Shown one piece after another: positions 6,026-7,570 of a stretch of 7,570 nucleotides of DNA. A program made the position numbers and the translations under genes. The notes beneath the pieces are model-generated. The model searched no databases. It worked only from the letters and a program-made list of their open reading frames with translations, and was not told where the DNA came from. The DNA is from an uncultured Lachnospiraceae bacterium (lineage in GTDB: Bacteria > Bacillota > Clostridia > Lachnospirales > Lachnospiraceae): positions 1 through 7,570 of the forward strand of contig CAJUEW010000046.1 of the NCBI GenBank assembly GCA_910585465.1. Reading direction: 5' to 3'. Each line of letters opens with the position of its first letter. Position 1 is the first letter of the stretch.

Positions 6026-6996
6026 TCACCTCTCCTGGATGACCGGAGCCATCGGTTCCTCCTCCGGCTCATTCACCCAGTCCTCATAATCCTCCACGCT
6101 GCAGTACCCTGCCAGCATGGCAGAAAACGCATCCAGCTGGCTGGCCTTCACACCGGACAGTTCCATCTGCAGGCCGGAATAGCCCTGGAACACCCGCACC
6201 ACTTTTGCGTCCAGGACATCCGCCCAGGCTTCCTTTCCTGCCTCCGTCAGTGTTCCCCCATCCAGTTCCACAATGGTATGGGGCAGCCCGTAATCGATCT
6301 CATCATGGACCAGATGCAGGTTTTCCCATCAGGCACACAGCAGATCCTTCAGGCGGGTTCCCATGGCCTGTCCCCCATTTTCCCGGCTCATGTTATCTCC
6401 GGAATCTTTTTCCTGGGAAACAAGTTCCGCCAGGCTCTGTTTTCGCCCCTCCTGCAAGTTTATACAGAAATCCGGATAAAAACGCAGCTCCAGACAGTCA
6501 CTGCGGATACTTGCCAGGCTCACCTCCGGCCTCTCCACAAGTATGTCTGCCAGAAGCTCTGTCAATGCGGGATTTTCAGAGAAAGAAAAATCACACTCTT
6601 TCTGTATCTGATCCAGATAAAAGACCCAGTTTCCATCTCCCGTATCACTGGTCCCCTCCAGAATCATCCGGTCTGCCAGCCGGGACATCCCTGCCCCGAA
6701 CTCTGACAGGGAATCATATTCCAGGGCGGCGGCATCCGGCACATAGGATGCATAGCGGGCATAGCCATAGCCCTCTGATTCCACCAGGACGCCGTCATGC
6801 CTTCCCTCCCCCGTCACAAGGAGACAGTGATAAAGTCCATCCGGATCCGCCTTCATCAGCTCCACATGGTCCTGAATACAGGGCAGGTTTTCTAGGGGAT
6901 TTCTCAGGAACTCTTCAAACTCACCGGCTGGCAGGCACACCTTTTTTCAACCTTCGCCTTCTGGAACTGAAAATCCGGCTTGTATAAAAACAGCAT
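6026..6996 (-). pseudogene. Broken gene, probable DUF6329-like protein (frameshift and in-frame TGA)
   Basis: This is one gene of about 320 codons split three ways. The likely N-terminus MLFLYKPDFQFQKAKVEK starts at 6996 (GC-rich third positions, but no clear ribosome site). At an A6 run (T-run 6942-6947 on the plus strand) the frame breaks; one more A would join it to KVCLPAGEFEEFLRNPL. That frame then runs through LLVTGEGRHDGVLVESEGY and the acidic helical middle to TGA at 6329-6331. The same frame resumes at once with WENLHLVHDEIDYGLPHTIV and continues through VFQGYSGLQMELSGV and DAFSAMLAGYC to the stop at 6026. The sequence past the TGA is plainly coding and lacks its own start with a ribosome site, so I favour a single disrupted gene over two genes. 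The DUF6329 assignment is from memory. Function is unknown; it is a frequent companion of transfer genes in Firmicute elements. Confidence 0.65.
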
Positions 6997-7029
6997 GTCT
7001 ACTGGATTGATAGCGCATCCCTCCTTCCT

Positions 7030-7248
7030 TCACGTAAAATCTACTTCGTACAGTGTCCTGACCACTCTCTTATATTCTGCATGCTGCAGCGCCTCTTTTG
7101 TTCCATGGCGCACTTTTTTATTCAGCTGTCTTCTCCGCAGGGAGATCCCCCGTTTCAGCTCGCCCCTCATGCTTGTAGGTCCTCTTCCCCGCCCCCAGTC
7201 CTCTTTCCTTCTTCTGGAGGTTCCGGGCATTGGTTTCTGTAATGACAT
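7030..7248 (-). CDS. Small basic protein of conjugative elements, frame possibly disturbed
   Basis: The open frame has 72 residues, from ATG at 7248 to TGA at 7030-7032, with AGGAGG (7254-7259) 5 bases upstream. The C-terminal half, GISLRRRQLNKKVRH through YKRVVRTLYEVDFT, resembles a short Arg/Lys-rich family common beside conjugation genes in Lachnospiraceae-type elements (no name known to me). The first 35 or so codons look wrong in this frame. The neighbouring frame over the same bases (about 7164-7245) reads ITETNARNLQKKERG and then GKRTYKHE, which fits that family better and has more G/C in third positions. A base lost just after the start codon and one gained near 7147-7166 would explain this. 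It may therefore be a double-frameshift derivative with a garbled N-terminus. The high positive charge suggests nucleic-acid contact, which is inference. Confidence 0.55.
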   Translation of the reverse strand: MSLQKPMPGTSRRRKEDWGRGRGPTSMRGELKRGISLRRRQLNKKVRHGTKEALQHAEYKRVVRTLYEVDFT

Positions 7249-7253
7249 GTTTT

Positions 7254-7259
7254 CCTCCT
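7254..7259 (-). promoter_or_regulatory. Strong ribosome binding site of the small basic gene
   Basis: AGGAGG on the minus strand, 5 bases before the ATG at 7248. It fixes that ATG as the start even though the better N-terminal protein sequence lies in the neighbouring frame, which is why a base loss near the start codon is suspected. Confidence 0.65.
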
Positions 7260-7263
7260 GTCT

Positions 7264-7281
7264 GCCGCTTTGTCAGGCGGC
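7264..7281. repeat. Short GC-rich inverted repeat before the small basic gene
   Basis: GCCGC (7264-7268) and GCGGC (7277-7281) flank an 8-base loop in the gap between the NlpC/P60 stop (7380) and the next start (7248). No T-run follows on the minus strand, so it is not a convincing terminator. It lies just upstream of the AGGAGG site and could affect translation of the next gene. The rest of this 131-base gap shows nothing I recognise. Confidence 0.3.
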
Positions 7282-7379
7282 TGCTGTTTTCTCTCAGCGA
7301 CACACCATACCGGAATCTTTTCCGCAAGTCCATACCAAAAAACCACAAAGATTCTTTTTTCCTCTGGGGATCCTTACTT

Positions 7380-7570
7380 TTATGGGATCCCCCGCAGACA
7401 CCCCGTAGCGTAGTAATGGCTGCGCCAGAAATTGGAGTTCAGGTCACCGTAGCCAATAGGATTTCCTGCATGAAGCATCTTTCCATCCCCCACATACATC
7501 CCCACATGGCTCACCGGGAGGCCGCTGAAAAAGTAGATATCACCGCCTATATTTGGTATAATGTAATTAT
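7380..7570 (-). CDS. NlpC/P60 cell-wall hydrolase, C-terminal part (5' end outside window)
   Basis: Only the last 62 or so codons are present, ending with TAA at 7380-7382. The reading PNIGGDIYFFSG, then VSHVGMYVGDGKMLHAGNP, then GYGDLNSNFW is the end of an NlpC/P60 cysteine peptidase domain. The His in SHVGMYVG is the expected catalytic histidine, and the His in LHAG is a conserved position. The catalytic cysteine would lie beyond 7570. In Gram-positive conjugative elements such proteins, often with an N-terminal lysozyme-like domain and a signal or membrane anchor, cut peptidoglycan so the type IV secretion channel can assemble. This role is inferred from context. The domain end falls at the protein's C-terminus, so there is no extension after it. 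The rest of the transfer operon should lie upstream, to the right of the window. Confidence 0.85.
   Translation of the reverse strand, partial: NYIIPNIGGDIYFFSGLPVSHVGMYVGDGKMLHAGNPIGYGDLNSNFWRSHYYATGCLRGIP

Noticed and set aside
5552..6706. A 384-codon plus-strand open frame
   Set aside because: It begins inside the oriT hairpin and runs antisense to the DUF6103-like gene and the broken 6026-6996 gene. Its composition is shadow-like and there is no convincing ribosome site.
6997..7018. Alternative start ATG at 7018 (MRYQSSRHAVFIQ...) for the broken gene
   Set aside because: It shares the frame of the main part but stops at a TGA (6947-6949) just before it. Its third positions are A/T rich, unlike the element's genes, and the GGAAGG site is almost touching the ATG. 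The 6996 frame is the better N-terminus.

Overview
The window looks like part of an integrative and conjugative, or mobilizable, element from a gut-type Firmicute (Lachnospiraceae/Oscillospiraceae-like). The evidence is protein content: a MobP3-like relaxase, a DUF6103-like small protein, an NlpC/P60 conjugation hydrolase and Gram-positive AGGAGG-type ribosome binding sites. Every gene I can support is on the minus strand, so transcription runs from high to low coordinates. No rRNA, tRNA, CRISPR array or transposase was seen.

Layout in transcription order. 7570-7380: the C-terminal end of an NlpC/P60 peptidase, normally the cell-wall hydrolase of a type IV secretion operon, so the transfer apparatus probably lies to the right. 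7248-7030: a small very basic protein with signs of internal frame disturbance. 6996-6026: a gene of roughly 320 codons broken by a homopolymer frameshift and an in-frame TGA. 5965-5711: a DUF6103-like protein. 5710-5187: about 520 bp of non-coding DNA that I interpret as the origin of transfer. It carries a 14-base match to the RP4/IncP nic core just 3' of a hairpin, plus three tandem stem-loops. 5186-4767: a ribbon-helix-helix DNA-binding protein. 4683-4399: a small helical protein. 4311-2515: an AT-rich AIPR-family (abortive infection) gene. 2413 to beyond position 1: the relaxase, with a long C-terminal array of Sel1-type repeats.

Interpretation. The relaxase, the RHH protein and the oriT form a DNA-processing module next to a conjugation module. 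The AIPR gene, at clearly lower GC than its neighbours, sits between the accessory genes and the relaxase and is best read as anti-phage cargo. The most notable signals are the RP4-like oriT, the AIPR gene placed inside the mobilization module, the Sel1 repeats fused to the relaxase, and the cluster of broken frames between 6026 and 7248. I found no multi-gene system that I would call entirely new.
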